Both the position numbers and the translations under genes were made by a program. From Bradyrhizobium sp. B124 (GTDB lineage Bacteria > Pseudomonadota > Alphaproteobacteria > Rhizobiales > Xanthobacteraceae), in the NCBI RefSeq assembly GCF_038967635.1, contig NZ_CP152413.1:3410001-3474000 (forward strand): 64,000 bases of DNA, written 5' to 3'. A model generated the notes under the pieces. It saw nothing but the letters and a program-made list of their open reading frames with translations. It did no database searches and had not been told where the DNA came from. This document shows, one piece after another, positions 35,161 through 44,628 of the stretch (its first letter is position 1; each line of letters begins with the position of its first letter).

Positions 35161-35190
35161 CACACGCGGCATCATGCCGCGTGTGCTTTT
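35161..35190 (+). terminator. hairpin terminator overlapping the RND gene 3' end
   Basis: CACACGCGGCAT / ATGCCGCGTGTG (12-bp arms around one base, 35161-35185) followed by CTTTT. It ends the small gene at 34914. The left arm of the hairpin lies beyond the RND stop (35172-35174) and the right arm is inside that gene. Confidence 0.75.
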
Positions 35191-38100
35191 CCGGGGATAG
35201 TCGCCTCGCCGTGCTGCGTCAGCGGCTTCATGCCGGTGACCGTGCGCAGCAGCACATAGAACACCGGCGTCAGGAACAGGCCGAACACGGTGACGCCGAT
35301 CATGCCGGAGAACACCGCGACGCCCATCGCGCGCCGCATCTCCGAGCCCGCGCCGGTCGACAGCACCAGCGGCAGCACACCCATGATGAACGCCATCGAC
35401 GTCATCAGGATCGGCCGCAGCCGCAGCCGGCTCGCCTCGATCGCAGCGCGGATCGGGGAGCGCCCGGCGAATTCGAGCTCGCGCGCGAATTCGACGATCA
35501 GGATGGCGTTCTTGGCCGACAATCCGACCAGCACGATCAGGCCGATCTGGGTGAAGACGTTGTTGTCACCCTTCGACAGCCAGACGCCGAACATCGCGGC
35601 CAAGAGGCCCATCGGCACGATCATGATGATCGACAGCGGCAGCGCCAGGCTCTCGTAGAGCGCGGCGAGCACCAGGAACACCAACAGGATCGCGAGCGGA
35701 AACACCCAGATTCCGGAATTGCCGGCGATGAACTCCTGATAGGTCAGGTCGGTCCATTCGAAGGCAAAACCCGGCGGCAGTGTTTCGGCCGCGATCCGTG
35801 TTGCCGCCTCCTGCGCCTGGCCGGACGAGAAGCCCGGCGCCGCAGCGGCGTTGATGTCTGACGACAGGAAGCCGTTGTAGCGGATCGCGCGCTCCGGACC
35901 CGCGCTTTGGCGGACCTTCAACAGCGCCGACAGCGGTACCATGTCGCCCGAGGACGAGCGCACCTTCAACTGCCTGATGTCGTCGGCACGCGCACGGAAC
36001 GGCGCGTCCGCCTGCACATAGACCGAATAGGTGCGGCCGAATTTGTTGAAGTCGTTGACATAGTAGGAGCCGAGATAGATCTGCAGCGTGTTGAAGACCT
36101 CCGTGACCGGCACGCCGAGCTGCAACGCCTTGGTGCGATCGATGTCGGCGAACAGCTGCGGCACGTTGACCTGGAAGCTCGAGAACACGCCGGCGATCTC
36201 CGGCGCCTTCTGCATCGCCGTCATGAACGCCTTGGTCGCGTCGTTCAGCGCCTCATAGCCGAGGCCGGCACGGTCCTCGATCTGCAGCTTGAAGCCGCCG
36301 ATGGTGCCGAGGCCGTTGACCGGCGGCGGCGGGAACATGGCGATGAAGGCATCCTGGATGCCGGCATATTTCTTGTTGAGCGCCGCCGCGATCGCCGGGC
36401 CGCTCAGCGACGGATCCTTGCGCTCGTCGAACGGCTTCAGGGTCGAGAACACGATGCCGGCGTTGGAGGAGTTGGTGAAGCCGGAGATCGACAGGCCGGG
36501 AAACGCCACGGAGCTTTCGACACCCGGCTGGGTCAGCGCGATGTCGCTCATCTTGCGGATCACTTCCTCGGTGCGGTCGAGCGTGGCGCCGTCGGGCAGC
36601 CGCGCAAAGCCGACCAGATACTGCTTGTCCTGGCCCGGCACGAAGCCGCTCGGCACCTGCTTGAACAGCACGCCGGTCAGGCCGATCAGCAGCACATAGA
36701 GGCCGATCACCACGGCCTTGCCATAGATCACCTTGGTGACGGTCCGGCCGTAGTTCTCCGAGGACTTCGTGAAGACCTTGTTGAAGCCGCGGAAGAACCA
36801 GCCCAGCGACTTTTCCATGCCTCGGGTCAGCCAATCCTTCGGCTCGTCATGTCCCTTCAACAGCAGCGCCGACAGCGCCGGCGACAGCGTCAGCGAGTTG
36901 ATCGCCGAGATCACGGTCGAGATCGCGATGGTCAGCGCGAACTGCTTGTAGAACTGTCCGGTGAGGCCGGAGATGAAGGCCAGCGGCACGAACACCGCGA
37001 TCAGCACCAGCGCGATCGCGATGATCGGGCCGGAGACTTCGCGCATCGCCTGGTTGGTGGCATCGCGCGGCGACAGGCCGGATTCGATGTTGCGCTCGAC
37101 GTTCTCGACCACGACGATGGCGTCGTCGACCACGATGCCGATCGCCAGCACCAGGCCGAACAGGCTGAGCGCGTTGATCGAGAAGCCGAACACATGCATC
37201 ACCGCGAAGGTGCCGACGATCGACACCGGAACCGCGATCAGCGGAATGATCGAGGCGCGCCAGGTCTGCAGGAACAGGATCACGACCAGCACGACGAGCG
37301 CGATGGCCTCGAGCAGCGTATGGATGACGGCCTCGATCGAGGAGCGCACGAATTGCGTCGGATCGTAGACGATCTGGTACGACACGCCCTCCGGCATGTT
37401 CTTCTTGATCTCGGCCATGGTCGCGCGGACGTGGTCGGAGATCTCCAGCGCGTTCGAACCCGGCGCCTGGAAAATCGGGATCGCGACCGCCTGCTTGTTG
37501 TCGAGCAGCGAGCGCAGGCCGTATTCGGAGGCGCCGAGCTCGATCCGGGCGACGTCGCGCAGCCGCACCACCTCGCCGGCCGAGCCGGTCTTCACCACGA
37601 TGTCGCCGAATTGTTCCTCGGTCGACAGCCGTCCCTCGGCGTTGACGGAGAGCTGGAGGTCGAGGCCCTTGACGCTGGGCGAGGAGCCGACCACGCCGGC
37701 GGCGGCCTCGACGTTCTGCGCCTGGATTGCGCGCACCACGTCGCTTGCGGTCAGCGCATGTTCGGCGGCCTTCTGCGGATCGACCCAGACCCGCATCGAA
37801 TAGTCGCCGGCACCATAGAGCTGGACGTCGCCGACGCCGTCGATCCGCGCCAGCCGATCCTTGACGTTGAGCACTGCGTAGTTGCGCAGATACGTCATGT
37901 CGTAACGGTTGTTCGGCGACAGCAGATGCACGACCATGGTGAGGTCGGGCGAGCTCTTCTTGGTGATGATGCCGAGCTGGCGCACCACGGCCGGCAGGCG
38001 CGGTTCGGCCTGCTGCACGCGGTTCTGCACCAGCTGGGTCGCCTTGTCGGGGTCGGTGCCGAGCCGGAACGTCACCGTCAGCGTCATCGCGCCGTCGGTG

Positions 38101-38354
38101 GTCGCCTGGCTCGACATATAGAGCATGCCCTCGACGCCGTTGATCTGCTCCTCGATCGGCGTCGCCACCGTCTCGGCGATCACCTTCGGATTGGCGCCGG
38201 GATAAGTCGCGCGCACCACGACCGACGGCGGCACCACGTCGGGGTATTCCGAGATCGGCATCGCCACCAGCGAGATCAGGCCGGCCAGGAAGATCAGGAT
38301 CGATAACACGCCGGCGAAGATCGGCCGGTCGATGAAGAATTTTGAGAGATTCAT
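35172..38354 (-). CDS. multidrug efflux RND transporter permease (HAE1 family)
   Basis: A 1060-residue inner-membrane pump of the AcrB/MexF type with 12 membrane helices and two large periplasmic loops. Recognisable stretches are the N-terminus MNLSKFFIDRPIFAGVLSIL, the proton-relay aspartates in GIVVDDAIVVVENVER (TM4) and the porter-domain sequence TYPGANPKVIAETVATPIEE. It exports drugs, solvents or metabolites using the proton gradient. It follows the membrane-fusion gene by 23 bp; no outer-membrane factor gene is nearby, so a shared TolC/OprM-type channel is implied. Confidence 0.96.
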   Translation of the reverse strand: MNLSKFFIDRPIFAGVLSILIFLAGLISLVAMPISEYPDVVPPSVVVRATYPGANPKVIAETVATPIEEQINGVEGMLYMSSQATTDGAMTLTVTFRLGTDPDKATQLVQNRVQQAEPRLPAVVRQLGIITKKSSPDLTMVVHLLSPNNRYDMTYLRNYAVLNVKDRLARIDGVGDVQLYGAGDYSMRVWVDPQKAAEHALTASDVVRAIQAQNVEAAAGVVGSSPSVKGLDLQLSVNAEGRLSTEEQFGDIVVKTGSAGEVVRLRDVARIELGASEYGLRSLLDNKQAVAIPIFQAPGSNALEISDHVRATMAEIKKNMPEGVSYQIVYDPTQFVRSSIEAVIHTLLEAIALVVLVVILFLQTWRASIIPLIAVPVSIVGTFAVMHVFGFSINALSLFGLVLAIGIVVDDAIVVVENVERNIESGLSPRDATNQAMREVSGPIIAIALVLIAVFVPLAFISGLTGQFYKQFALTIAISTVISAINSLTLSPALSALLLKGHDEPKDWLTRGMEKSLGWFFRGFNKVFTKSSENYGRTVTKVIYGKAVVIGLYVLLIGLTGVLFKQVPSGFVPGQDKQYLVGFARLPDGATLDRTEEVIRKMSDIALTQPGVESSVAFPGLSISGFTNSSNAGIVFSTLKPFDERKDPSLSGPAIAAALNKKYAGIQDAFIAMFPPPPVNGLGTIGGFKLQIEDRAGLGYEALNDATKAFMTAMQKAPEIAGVFSSFQVNVPQLFADIDRTKALQLGVPVTEVFNTLQIYLGSYYVNDFNKFGRTYSVYVQADAPFRARADDIRQLKVRSSSGDMVPLSALLKVRQSAGPERAIRYNGFLSSDINAAAAPGFSSGQAQEAATRIAAETLPPGFAFEWTDLTYQEFIAGNSGIWVFPLAILLVFLVLAALYESLALPLSIIMIVPMGLLAAMFGVWLSKGDNNVFTQIGLIVLVGLSAKNAILIVEFARELEFAGRSPIRAAIEASRLRLRPILMTSMAFIMGVLPLVLSTGAGSEMRRAMGVAVFSGMIGVTVFGLFLTPVFYVLLRTVTGMKPLTQHGEATIPGKAHAA

Positions 38355-38377
38355 GGCTCCGCCCCCGCGTGCAGTGC

Positions 38378-39622
38378 CTAGCGCTGCACGACGTGCTGGT
38401 TGGTTTCAGTCGATGCCTGTTGCATGCCGCGCGCGCCCATCTCGGCGACTTCCATCTTCAGAAGTGCGCCGGGACGCACGCGCTGCAGGCCGTTGACCAC
38501 GATGCGGTCGCCGGATTTCAGGCCGGCGGTGACGATCCGCAGGCCATCGACCGCGCCGCCGAGCGTGACGGAGCGGTACACGGCGCGGCTGTCGTCGCCG
38601 ACCAGCATGACGAACTTCTTGTCCTGGTCGGTGCCGACGGCGCGCTCGTCGACCAGCACCAGCGTCTGCTGCTGGGGCTGGCCCATGCGCACGCGGGCGA
38701 ACTGGCCCGGGATCAGCCGGCCGTCTTCGTTCTTGAACACGGCGCGGACGCGGATGGTGCCGCTCTGCCCGTTGACCTGGTTGTCGATCAGCTGGATGTG
38801 CCCCTTGGCGCTGAGGCCGCCCGACGTCACCATGTCGACCGGGATCTGATCGAGGTTGCCGCGCTTGCCGGACGCGTCCGCGATCGAGTTCAGCGCACGC
38901 AGCACGACCTCCTCATCGGCATCGAAGCTCGCATAGATCGGATTGACCGAGACCAGCGAGGTCAGGACCGGCGACGAGGTACCTGCCGCGACGAGATTGC
39001 CGACCGTGACCTCGATCCGGCCGACCCGGCCGTCGACCGGTGCGCGGACCTCGGTGTAGTCGAGATTGAGCTTTGCTGTCTGCAACGCGGCTTCGGCGGC
39101 CTTGACGTTGGCGATCGCCTCGCGATTGGCGTTGTCGCGCTGGTCGAAGTCGCGCTTGGTGACGATGTTGTTGCCGACCAGCTGTGCGCCGCGTTCGACT
39201 TCGCTCGTGGTGAACACGACGCGGGCCTTGGCCGCCTCGAGCTGCGCCTGCGCCCGGTCGACCTCGGCCGCGTAAGGCGCGGGGTCGATCTTGAACAGGA
39301 TGTCGCCGGACTTCACCAGCGCGCCCTCGGTGAAGTTGGTCGAAAGGATCGCGCCCGCCACCCGCGGCCGCAGCTGGACGCGGTCGACGGCTTCGAGCCG
39401 GCCCGAGAAGTCATCGAACAGGGTGGTCGGCCGCGGCTGGACCACGGCGACGGTCACAGGGACCGCCGGTTCGGGCGCGGCGGCGGTAGCGGTCGCCTGC
39501 GCAGCATGGAAATAATGGCCGGTCGCAATCGAACCGGCCACCGCAAGGGCGCTGAGGATCACAACACCGCCGACGACACGTCGGAAACGGCCGGTACGGG
39601 GATTTTGGGTTGACGAGGGCAT
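38378..39622 (-). CDS. RND efflux periplasmic adaptor (membrane fusion protein)
   Basis: A 414-residue AcrA/MexE-type adaptor. The membrane anchor (VVGGVVILSALAVAGSIATG) is followed by the barrel-sandwich half-motif (RLEAVDRVQLRPRVAGAI), the alpha-hairpin (AQAQLEAAKARVVFTTSEVE) and the second lipoyl half (LDYTEVRAPVDGRVGRIEV). It bridges the RND pump to an outer-membrane channel. First gene of the efflux operon, divergent from a TetR regulator; an inverted repeat sits 16 bp upstream of its ATG. Confidence 0.95.
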   Translation of the reverse strand: MPSSTQNPRTGRFRRVVGGVVILSALAVAGSIATGHYFHAAQATATAAAPEPAVPVTVAVVQPRPTTLFDDFSGRLEAVDRVQLRPRVAGAILSTNFTEGALVKSGDILFKIDPAPYAAEVDRAQAQLEAAKARVVFTTSEVERGAQLVGNNIVTKRDFDQRDNANREAIANVKAAEAALQTAKLNLDYTEVRAPVDGRVGRIEVTVGNLVAAGTSSPVLTSLVSVNPIYASFDADEEVVLRALNSIADASGKRGNLDQIPVDMVTSGGLSAKGHIQLIDNQVNGQSGTIRVRAVFKNEDGRLIPGQFARVRMGQPQQQTLVLVDERAVGTDQDKKFVMLVGDDSRAVYRSVTLGGAVDGLRIVTAGLKSGDRIVVNGLQRVRPGALLKMEVAEMGARGMQQASTETNQHVVQR

Positions 39623-39637
39623 TCACGCGCTCCAGAT

Positions 39638-39659
39638 ATCTGTAGTGTTCGCTACAGAT
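39638..39659. promoter_or_regulatory. predicted TetR-family operator of the efflux operon
   Basis: Perfect 8-bp inverted repeat ATCTGTAG / CTACAGAT with a 6-bp spacer, 16 bp upstream of the adaptor start and in the gap shared with the TetR gene. Repression of the operon by the neighbouring TetR protein through this site is inferred. Confidence 0.65.
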
Positions 39660-39683
39660 GTGGAGCTGGACGCCGGTCCGCAA

Positions 39684-39697
39684 GATACTTATGTATC
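39684..39697. promoter_or_regulatory. second inverted repeat in the efflux/TetR gap
   Basis: GATAC-TTAT-GTATC, a 5-bp inverted repeat, 25 bp from the first operator-like site. It could be a second operator or part of a promoter. Confidence 0.35.
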
Positions 39698-39826
39698 AAG
39701 CGCTATGAATTTATTATCTCATTCGTGGGGAAATGGGAAGACGCGGAAAAACACTACGTGCAACAAGAGGATAAGCCAGGGACAATCCGTCACAGAAACG
39801 GCACCCGGCTTACGGAGCAACCAAAA

Positions 39827-40423
39827 ATGGGAATGGGACGCCCCCGCGCCTTCGACGCGGACGCAGCTTTGGACCGGGCCATGGACGTGTTCTGGCGCCA
39901 CGGTTACGAGGGGACCACTATCGCCCAGCTCACCGAGGCGATGAATATCAATCCGCCGAGCCTCTATGCCGCCTTCGGCAGCAAGGAAGGCCTGCTGAAG
40001 GCCGCGCTCGACCGCTACTCCGAAAAGCGCGACGCCTGGATGGAAGGGGTCTTGGGCGCCCCCACCGCGCGCGAGGTCGCCGAGCGGCTGCTGATCGGCA
40101 CCGCCGATGCCCAAACCGATCCCGCAAACCCGCCGGGCTGCCTGCTGGTCCAGGGTGGCCTTGCCTGCGGTACCGGCTCGGCGAACGTTCCGTTTGAGCT
40201 GGCGGCACGCCGAATGCACACTGAAGACCAGTTGCGCGAGCGCTTCATGCGCGCGAAAACCGAGGGTGATCTGGCTGAGAGCGCCGATCCCGCCGCGCTG
40301 GCGCGCTATCTCTCCGCCGTCACCGCTGGGATGGGCGTGATGGCCTACTCCTCCGACCGCAACGCATTGCGCGAGATCGCCGCGGTGTCGCTGAAAGCGT
40401 TCGAGGAGCAGGCGAGAGGATAG
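39827..40423 (+). CDS. TetR/AcrR family transcriptional regulator
   Basis: A 198-residue TetR protein. The N-terminal HTH is complete (GYEGTTIAQLTEAMNINPPS; LYAAFGSKEGLLKAALDRY), and the C-terminal ligand domain (CLLVQGGLACGTGSANVPF) resembles the TetR_C group found beside efflux operons. The frame is open to 39725, but MGMGRPRAFDADAALDRAM from ATG 39827 is the standard start and has GGAG upstream. It presumably represses the divergent RND operon and itself. Cytoplasmic. Confidence 0.93.
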   Translation: MGMGRPRAFDADAALDRAMDVFWRHGYEGTTIAQLTEAMNINPPSLYAAFGSKEGLLKAALDRYSEKRDAWMEGVLGAPTAREVAERLLIGTADAQTDPANPPGCLLVQGGLACGTGSANVPFELAARRMHTEDQLRERFMRAKTEGDLAESADPAALARYLSAVTAGMGVMAYSSDRNALREIAAVSLKAFEEQARG

Positions 40424-40474
40424 CGGTTCACGTCAAGCGCATGCGAGCTCCAACGGGGTTGGGAGTGACCGGCG

Positions 40475-42199
40475 ATGAATCATTGGACCGGCTGGCTGCC
40501 AGGTCTCAAGACGCTCCGTCGGTATGAAGCGGCGTGGCTTCCACACGACATCTTCGCCGGGCTTGTGCTCGCGACCATGCTGGTCCCGGTCGGCATCGCC
40601 TACGCGGAAGCGTCGGGCTTGCCCGGCATCTACGGACTTTACGCCACGATCATCCCGCTCCTCGTCTACGCGTTGTTCGGGCCGAGCCGCATCCTCGTCC
40701 TGGGACCAGACTCGGCGCTTGCAGCCGTCATCCTTGGCGTTGTCGTTCCACTGTCGGGCGGCGATTCCCTGCGCGCGGTAACCTTGGCCGCGATGATGGC
40801 CATCGTCTCCGGAACGATATGCATTGTGGCGGGCCTCGCACGGTTAGGATTCTTGACCGAGCTCCTGTCCAAGCCGATCCGCTACGGCTACATGAACGGA
40901 ATCGCCCTGACCGTGCTGATCAGCCAGCTGCCAAAGCTGTTCGGCTTCTCCATCGAAGGCGATGGACCTTTGCGCAGCCTCTGGGCGATCGGCGGAGCGA
41001 TCCGTGACGGAAAGACCAATTGGGCCGCCCTCGGGATCGGCCTTGCCACCTTGGCGGTGATCCTGCTGCTCGCGCGGAACAAGCGGTTGCCGAGCATTCT
41101 GATCGCCGTAGTTGCGGCGACGGCAGTCACCGGCGTGCTCGATCTCGGGGCGCGCTTCGGCGTGAAGGTTCTGGGTCCGCTTCCCGAGGGCCTGCCGGGT
41201 TTCGCCATTCCCTGGATCGGCTATGGCGATATCGTGCAAGTGCTGATCGGCGGTTGCGCCGTCGCGCTGGTGTCATTCGCCGACACCAGCGTGCTTTCGC
41301 GGGCTTATGCGGGAAGATTGGGCGATCGCGTTGATCCCAACCAGGAGATGGTAGGGCTCGGCGCGGCCAATCTGGCGGCCGGCTTTTTTCAGGGCTTTCC
41401 GATCAGCAGCAGCGGTTCGCGCACGCCTGTTGCAGAAGCTGCGGGGGCGCGCACCCAATTAACCAGCGTCATCGGTGCGCTTGCCATCGCCTTTCTGCTG
41501 CTGATGGCACCAAACCTGCTTCAGCACTTGCCCACCGCCGCATTGGCCGCCGTCGTCATCGCCGCGGCGATCGGCCTGTTTGAGGTCGGCGACCTCAAGC
41601 GAATCTACGACATTCAGCAGTGGGAGTTCTGGCTATCGGTGGTCTGCTTTGTCGGCGTGGCCGTGCTGGGAGTGATTCCGGGAATAGGCCTCGCCATCGT
41701 GATCGCCATCGTTGAGTTCTTGTGGGATGGCTGGCGCCCGCATTCCGCCGTACTGGGCCGCGCCTCCGGCGTGAAGGGCTATCACGACATCACGCGATAT
41801 CCGGACGCGCGCCAAATCCCCGGGCTGGTCCTGTTCCGGTGGGATGCGCCGCTGTTCTTTGCCAATGCCGAGTTCTTCAAGGAGCGTGCGCTGGACGCGG
41901 TGGCGAAGTCGCCGACGCCGGTGCGCTGGCTGGTGGTTGCTGCCGAGCCGGTCACCAGCGTGGACGTGACTGCCGGCGACGTCCTCGCCGAGCTGGACCA
42001 AGCATTGCATGCAAAGGAGATCGAGCTGTGCTTTGCCGAGCTCAAGGATCCCGTCAAGGACAAGCTGAAGAAATTCGGCTTGTTGGCGCAGCTTGGCGAG
42101 AACAGCTTCTTCCCGACCATCGGCGTCGCCGTTTCGCGCTACCTCGAGATCAATGACGACGTGGCCTGGGAGGACTGGGAAGACCGGACTCAATCCTAG
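40475..42199 (+). CDS. SulP family anion permease with STAS domain
   Basis: A 574-residue inner-membrane transporter. The SulP core has 10-14 helices (opening AGLVLATMLVPVGIAYAEAS; FQGFPISSSGSRTPVAEAAG is the conserved loop). A C-terminal STAS domain follows at about residues 440-555 (LVLFRWDAPLFFANAEFFKE). SulP proteins import sulfate or exchange bicarbonate, chloride and dicarboxylates; no neighbour fixes the substrate. It lies 51 bp after the TetR gene in the same direction, with its own GGGAGTGACC upstream. Confidence 0.92.
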   Translation: MNHWTGWLPGLKTLRRYEAAWLPHDIFAGLVLATMLVPVGIAYAEASGLPGIYGLYATIIPLLVYALFGPSRILVLGPDSALAAVILGVVVPLSGGDSLRAVTLAAMMAIVSGTICIVAGLARLGFLTELLSKPIRYGYMNGIALTVLISQLPKLFGFSIEGDGPLRSLWAIGGAIRDGKTNWAALGIGLATLAVILLLARNKRLPSILIAVVAATAVTGVLDLGARFGVKVLGPLPEGLPGFAIPWIGYGDIVQVLIGGCAVALVSFADTSVLSRAYAGRLGDRVDPNQEMVGLGAANLAAGFFQGFPISSSGSRTPVAEAAGARTQLTSVIGALAIAFLLLMAPNLLQHLPTAALAAVVIAAAIGLFEVGDLKRIYDIQQWEFWLSVVCFVGVAVLGVIPGIGLAIVIAIVEFLWDGWRPHSAVLGRASGVKGYHDITRYPDARQIPGLVLFRWDAPLFFANAEFFKERALDAVAKSPTPVRWLVVAAEPVTSVDVTAGDVLAELDQALHAKEIELCFAELKDPVKDKLKKFGLLAQLGENSFFPTIGVAVSRYLEINDDVAWEDWEDRTQS

Positions 42200-42223
42200 G
42201 TTCAATCCGGCTATCCGGGCGGT

Positions 42224-42835
42224 TCACCACATCGTCTGTCGCGCGCGCTCCGGCCATTCGCGATCGTATTTTTCGCCGCCGACCGTGTGCTCGCTCATCT
42301 CGGCCAGGATCTGGCCTGGCGTCGGCAGAGCCTTCGGATCGACCCGCTTGTCCGGATTCCAGAGGTCGGAGCGCACGATCGCGCGGGCGCACTGGAAATA
42401 GATCTCGTCCACATTCATCACTATCACCGTGCGCGGCGCCTTGCCTTCCATCTTGAAGGAGGCCAACAGCTCCGGCTCGGCCGAGACATAGGCCCGGCCG
42501 TTGACGCGCAGCGTGCTGCCCGAGCCCGGAATCAGGAACAGCAGCCCGACGCGAGGATCGCGCACGATGTTGCGCAGCGAATCGCAGCGATTGTTGCCGC
42601 GGCGATCCGGCATCATCAGCGTCTTCGGATCATGGATGCGCACGAAGCCCGGCAGGTCGCCCCGCGGCGAGCAGTCGAGCCCCTCGGGCCCCGAGGTCGC
42701 AAGCGACACGAACGGCGACTTCTCGATGAGCACACGATAGAGCGGCGTCACGTGATCGGCGACCTTCACGGTCGACGCGTCGTTCGGGAAGCCGTAGATC
42801 GCCTCAAGCTGCTCGATCGTGGAAATCACCGACAT
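42224..42835 (-). CDS. pyridoxamine 5'-phosphate oxidase-like flavin protein
   Basis: A 203-residue split-barrel protein (FVSLATSGPEGLDCSPRGDL; MMPDRRGNNRCDSLRNIVRD) of the PNPOx-like family whose members bind FMN or F420. It is distinct from PdxH (6406-7047). The substrate is unknown. It begins 35 bp after phnN on the same strand and so may be the last gene of the phn operon, although no link to phosphonates is established. Confidence 0.85.
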   Translation of the reverse strand: MSVISTIEQLEAIYGFPNDASTVKVADHVTPLYRVLIEKSPFVSLATSGPEGLDCSPRGDLPGFVRIHDPKTLMMPDRRGNNRCDSLRNIVRDPRVGLLFLIPGSGSTLRVNGRAYVSAEPELLASFKMEGKAPRTVIVMNVDEIYFQCARAIVRSDLWNPDKRVDPKALPTPGQILAEMSEHTVGGEKYDREWPERARQTMW

Positions 42836-42870
42836 TCGTGCTGTTCTCCTTTGTGGCTAGTCGTCTCTTG

Positions 42871-43464
42871 CTATTCGTCCCAGCGCTCGCCCTTGATGAT
42901 GCGAACAAGCTGTCGTGCGTGATACTCGGCGGTGCCGGAATTGACGATGGTGAAATCGGGCGTCGACGTGCTTTCGTCGACGGTGCGGGCCAGCCGCTGC
43001 GCGAGCAGGCCGTCGCTGCTGCGTGCCCGCGCAGCCAGCCGCGCGGCCAGCACATCCGGCGGCGCCGTGATCGACACCACGACGGCATTGGCGTAGTGGC
43101 GGCGCGCTGCTGCGATCACCGTGCGCGAGACGTTCGCGATCACGGTCCGCCCGGCTCGGATCTCATCGTTGATCGCGCGCGACAGCGCATAGCGATGGCC
43201 GTGCGCTTCCCAGTGCATGGCGTAATCGCCGGCGGCGACCGCACGCTGGAAGGCTTCCGCGCTGACCTCTTCATTATCTTCCGAGGCCGACGCCTGACGT
43301 GTGATCAGGCGGCGGGGAAACACGATGTCGCGATCGTCGGCGCAGGCCGCCTTCGCCAGCCCCAGCAGCGTGTCCTTGCCGGCGCCGCTCGGGCCGACCA
43401 CCAGGATCAACCGGCCGGGACCGATCGCGGTGCGCTGCTCGGCGACGACGGACGCACCGGTCAC
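42871..43464 (-). CDS. phnN: ribose 1,5-bisphosphate phosphokinase
   Basis: A 197-residue kinase with a P-loop GPSGAGKDT at residues 24-32 and a guanylate-kinase-like fold (FPRRLITRQASASEDNEEVS). PhnN phosphorylates ribose 1,5-bisphosphate to PRPP, the last step of the C-P lyase route. It starts at GTG 43464, overlapping the phnM stop (GTGA). Substrate ribose 1,5-bisphosphate must come from the cyclic phosphate by PhnP or a substitute; no phnP is in the window. Confidence 0.93.
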   Translation of the reverse strand: MTGASVVAEQRTAIGPGRLILVVGPSGAGKDTLLGLAKAACADDRDIVFPRRLITRQASASEDNEEVSAEAFQRAVAAGDYAMHWEAHGHRYALSRAINDEIRAGRTVIANVSRTVIAAARRHYANAVVVSITAPPDVLAARLAARARSSDGLLAQRLARTVDESTSTPDFTIVNSGTAEYHARQLVRIIKGERWDE

Positions 43465-44615
43465 GCGACCCTCCCCCCTTCGCGCCAGACGCTGCGCACG
43501 ACAGGCAGATCGCGCGCGACGTGCACGCGGATCAGATCGGCGCGCCTGCCGACCGCGATCTCGCCGCGATCGGACAGGCCGACTGCTTCGGCGGGCGTCT
43601 TGGTCACGGTGCGGACAGCGGAAGCAAGATCGATCGCCGGCACATGCCGCGACAGTTGCAGGGCGGCCATCAAGAGGCTGGAGGGAATGTAATCCGACGA
43701 CAGGATATCCAGCATGCCCTCATTGGCGAGATCGACGGCCGCGATATTGCCGGAGTGCGAGCCGCCGCGCACCACGTTCGGCGCGCCCATCAGGATGTCG
43801 ATGCCGGCGGCGTGCAGCCCGCGCGCGGCTTCCATCGTGGTCGGGAATTCCGCGACTGCGACCTTGTCGTTGACGGCGTCGACCACGTTTTCATCCGTGG
43901 TGTCGTCGTGGCTCGCCAGCGGAATCCTGTACTGATGCGCCAGCGCGACGATGGCGCGGGTGTTCGCCACCGCATATTCCTTCTGATAGGCGAAGCGGCG
44001 GGCGAACAGCACGTCGAGCTGGGCGTCGGTCATGCCGCCGCCCTTGCCGCGGTAGTAATCGCGCAGCTTCACCTCGTCGCGGAACTGCCGCTGGCCCGGC
44101 GTATGGTCCATCAGCGACATCAGCCGCACATCCGGCCGGTCGATCAGCTCCTTGGCCTCGGCGACGACATCAGGCATCGGCACCTCGCAGCGCAGATGCA
44201 GGAAGTGATCGGCACGCAGCAGGTCCTCCTCGCGCGCGGCCGAGATCGCCGCCGCGAGCACGCCGGCGCGGCCGTCGACATCCTCGGCGCCGTCCTCGCG
44301 CCAGACCCGAAGCGAGTCCAGCACCGTGGTGATGCCCGAGGTCGCGAGCTGGCCGTCATAGGAGATCACGGCCGCGACCGGATTCCAGAACACCTTCGGC
44401 CGCGGCACGTAGTGCATTTCGAGATGGTCGGTGTGCAGCTCGATCAGCCCGGGCATCAGGAGATCGCCGCCGGCATCCTCGGCTGCCTCGGGCGCCCTGC
44501 CCTCGCCGAATTCGGCGATCTTGCCGTCAGCGATCGCAACCCAGCCCTGCTCGATCACGCGATCGGCGAGGACCAGCCGGGCGTTGCCGATGATGGTGTC
44601 TTGCTTGGCGGTCAT
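43461..44615 (-). CDS. phnM: alpha-D-ribose 1-methylphosphonate 5-triphosphate diphosphatase
   Basis: A 384-residue amidohydrolase-fold enzyme that removes pyrophosphate from ribose 1-methylphosphonate 5-triphosphate to give the 5-phosphate substrate of PhnJ. The metal motif HTDHLE begins at His61. Further family stretches are SLMDHTPGQRQF, PLASHDDTTDENV and [14 protein letters not shown]. It overlaps phnN and is 13 bp after phnL. A second, more divergent PhnM-like gene lies at 54697-55884. Confidence 0.95.
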   Translation of the reverse strand: MTAKQDTIIGNARLVLADRVIEQGWVAIADGKIAEFGEGRAPEAAEDAGGDLLMPGLIELHTDHLEMHYVPRPKVFWNPVAAVISYDGQLATSGITTVLDSLRVWREDGAEDVDGRAGVLAAAISAAREEDLLRADHFLHLRCEVPMPDVVAEAKELIDRPDVRLMSLMDHTPGQRQFRDEVKLRDYYRGKGGGMTDAQLDVLFARRFAYQKEYAVANTRAIVALAHQYRIPLASHDDTTDENVVDAVNDKVAVAEFPTTMEAARGLHAAGIDILMGAPNVVRGGSHSGNIAAVDLANEGMLDILSSDYIPSSLLMAALQLSRHVPAIDLASAVRTVTKTPAEAVGLSDRGEIAVGRRADLIRVHVARDLPVVRSVWREGGRVA

Positions 44616-44628
44616 TTCAAACGGTCCT

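Noticed and set aside
35907..38306. 799-codon open frame on the + strand
   Set aside because: Antisense to the RND permease; its Arg/His/Asp-rich sequence is the usual shadow of a hydrophobic high-GC gene.
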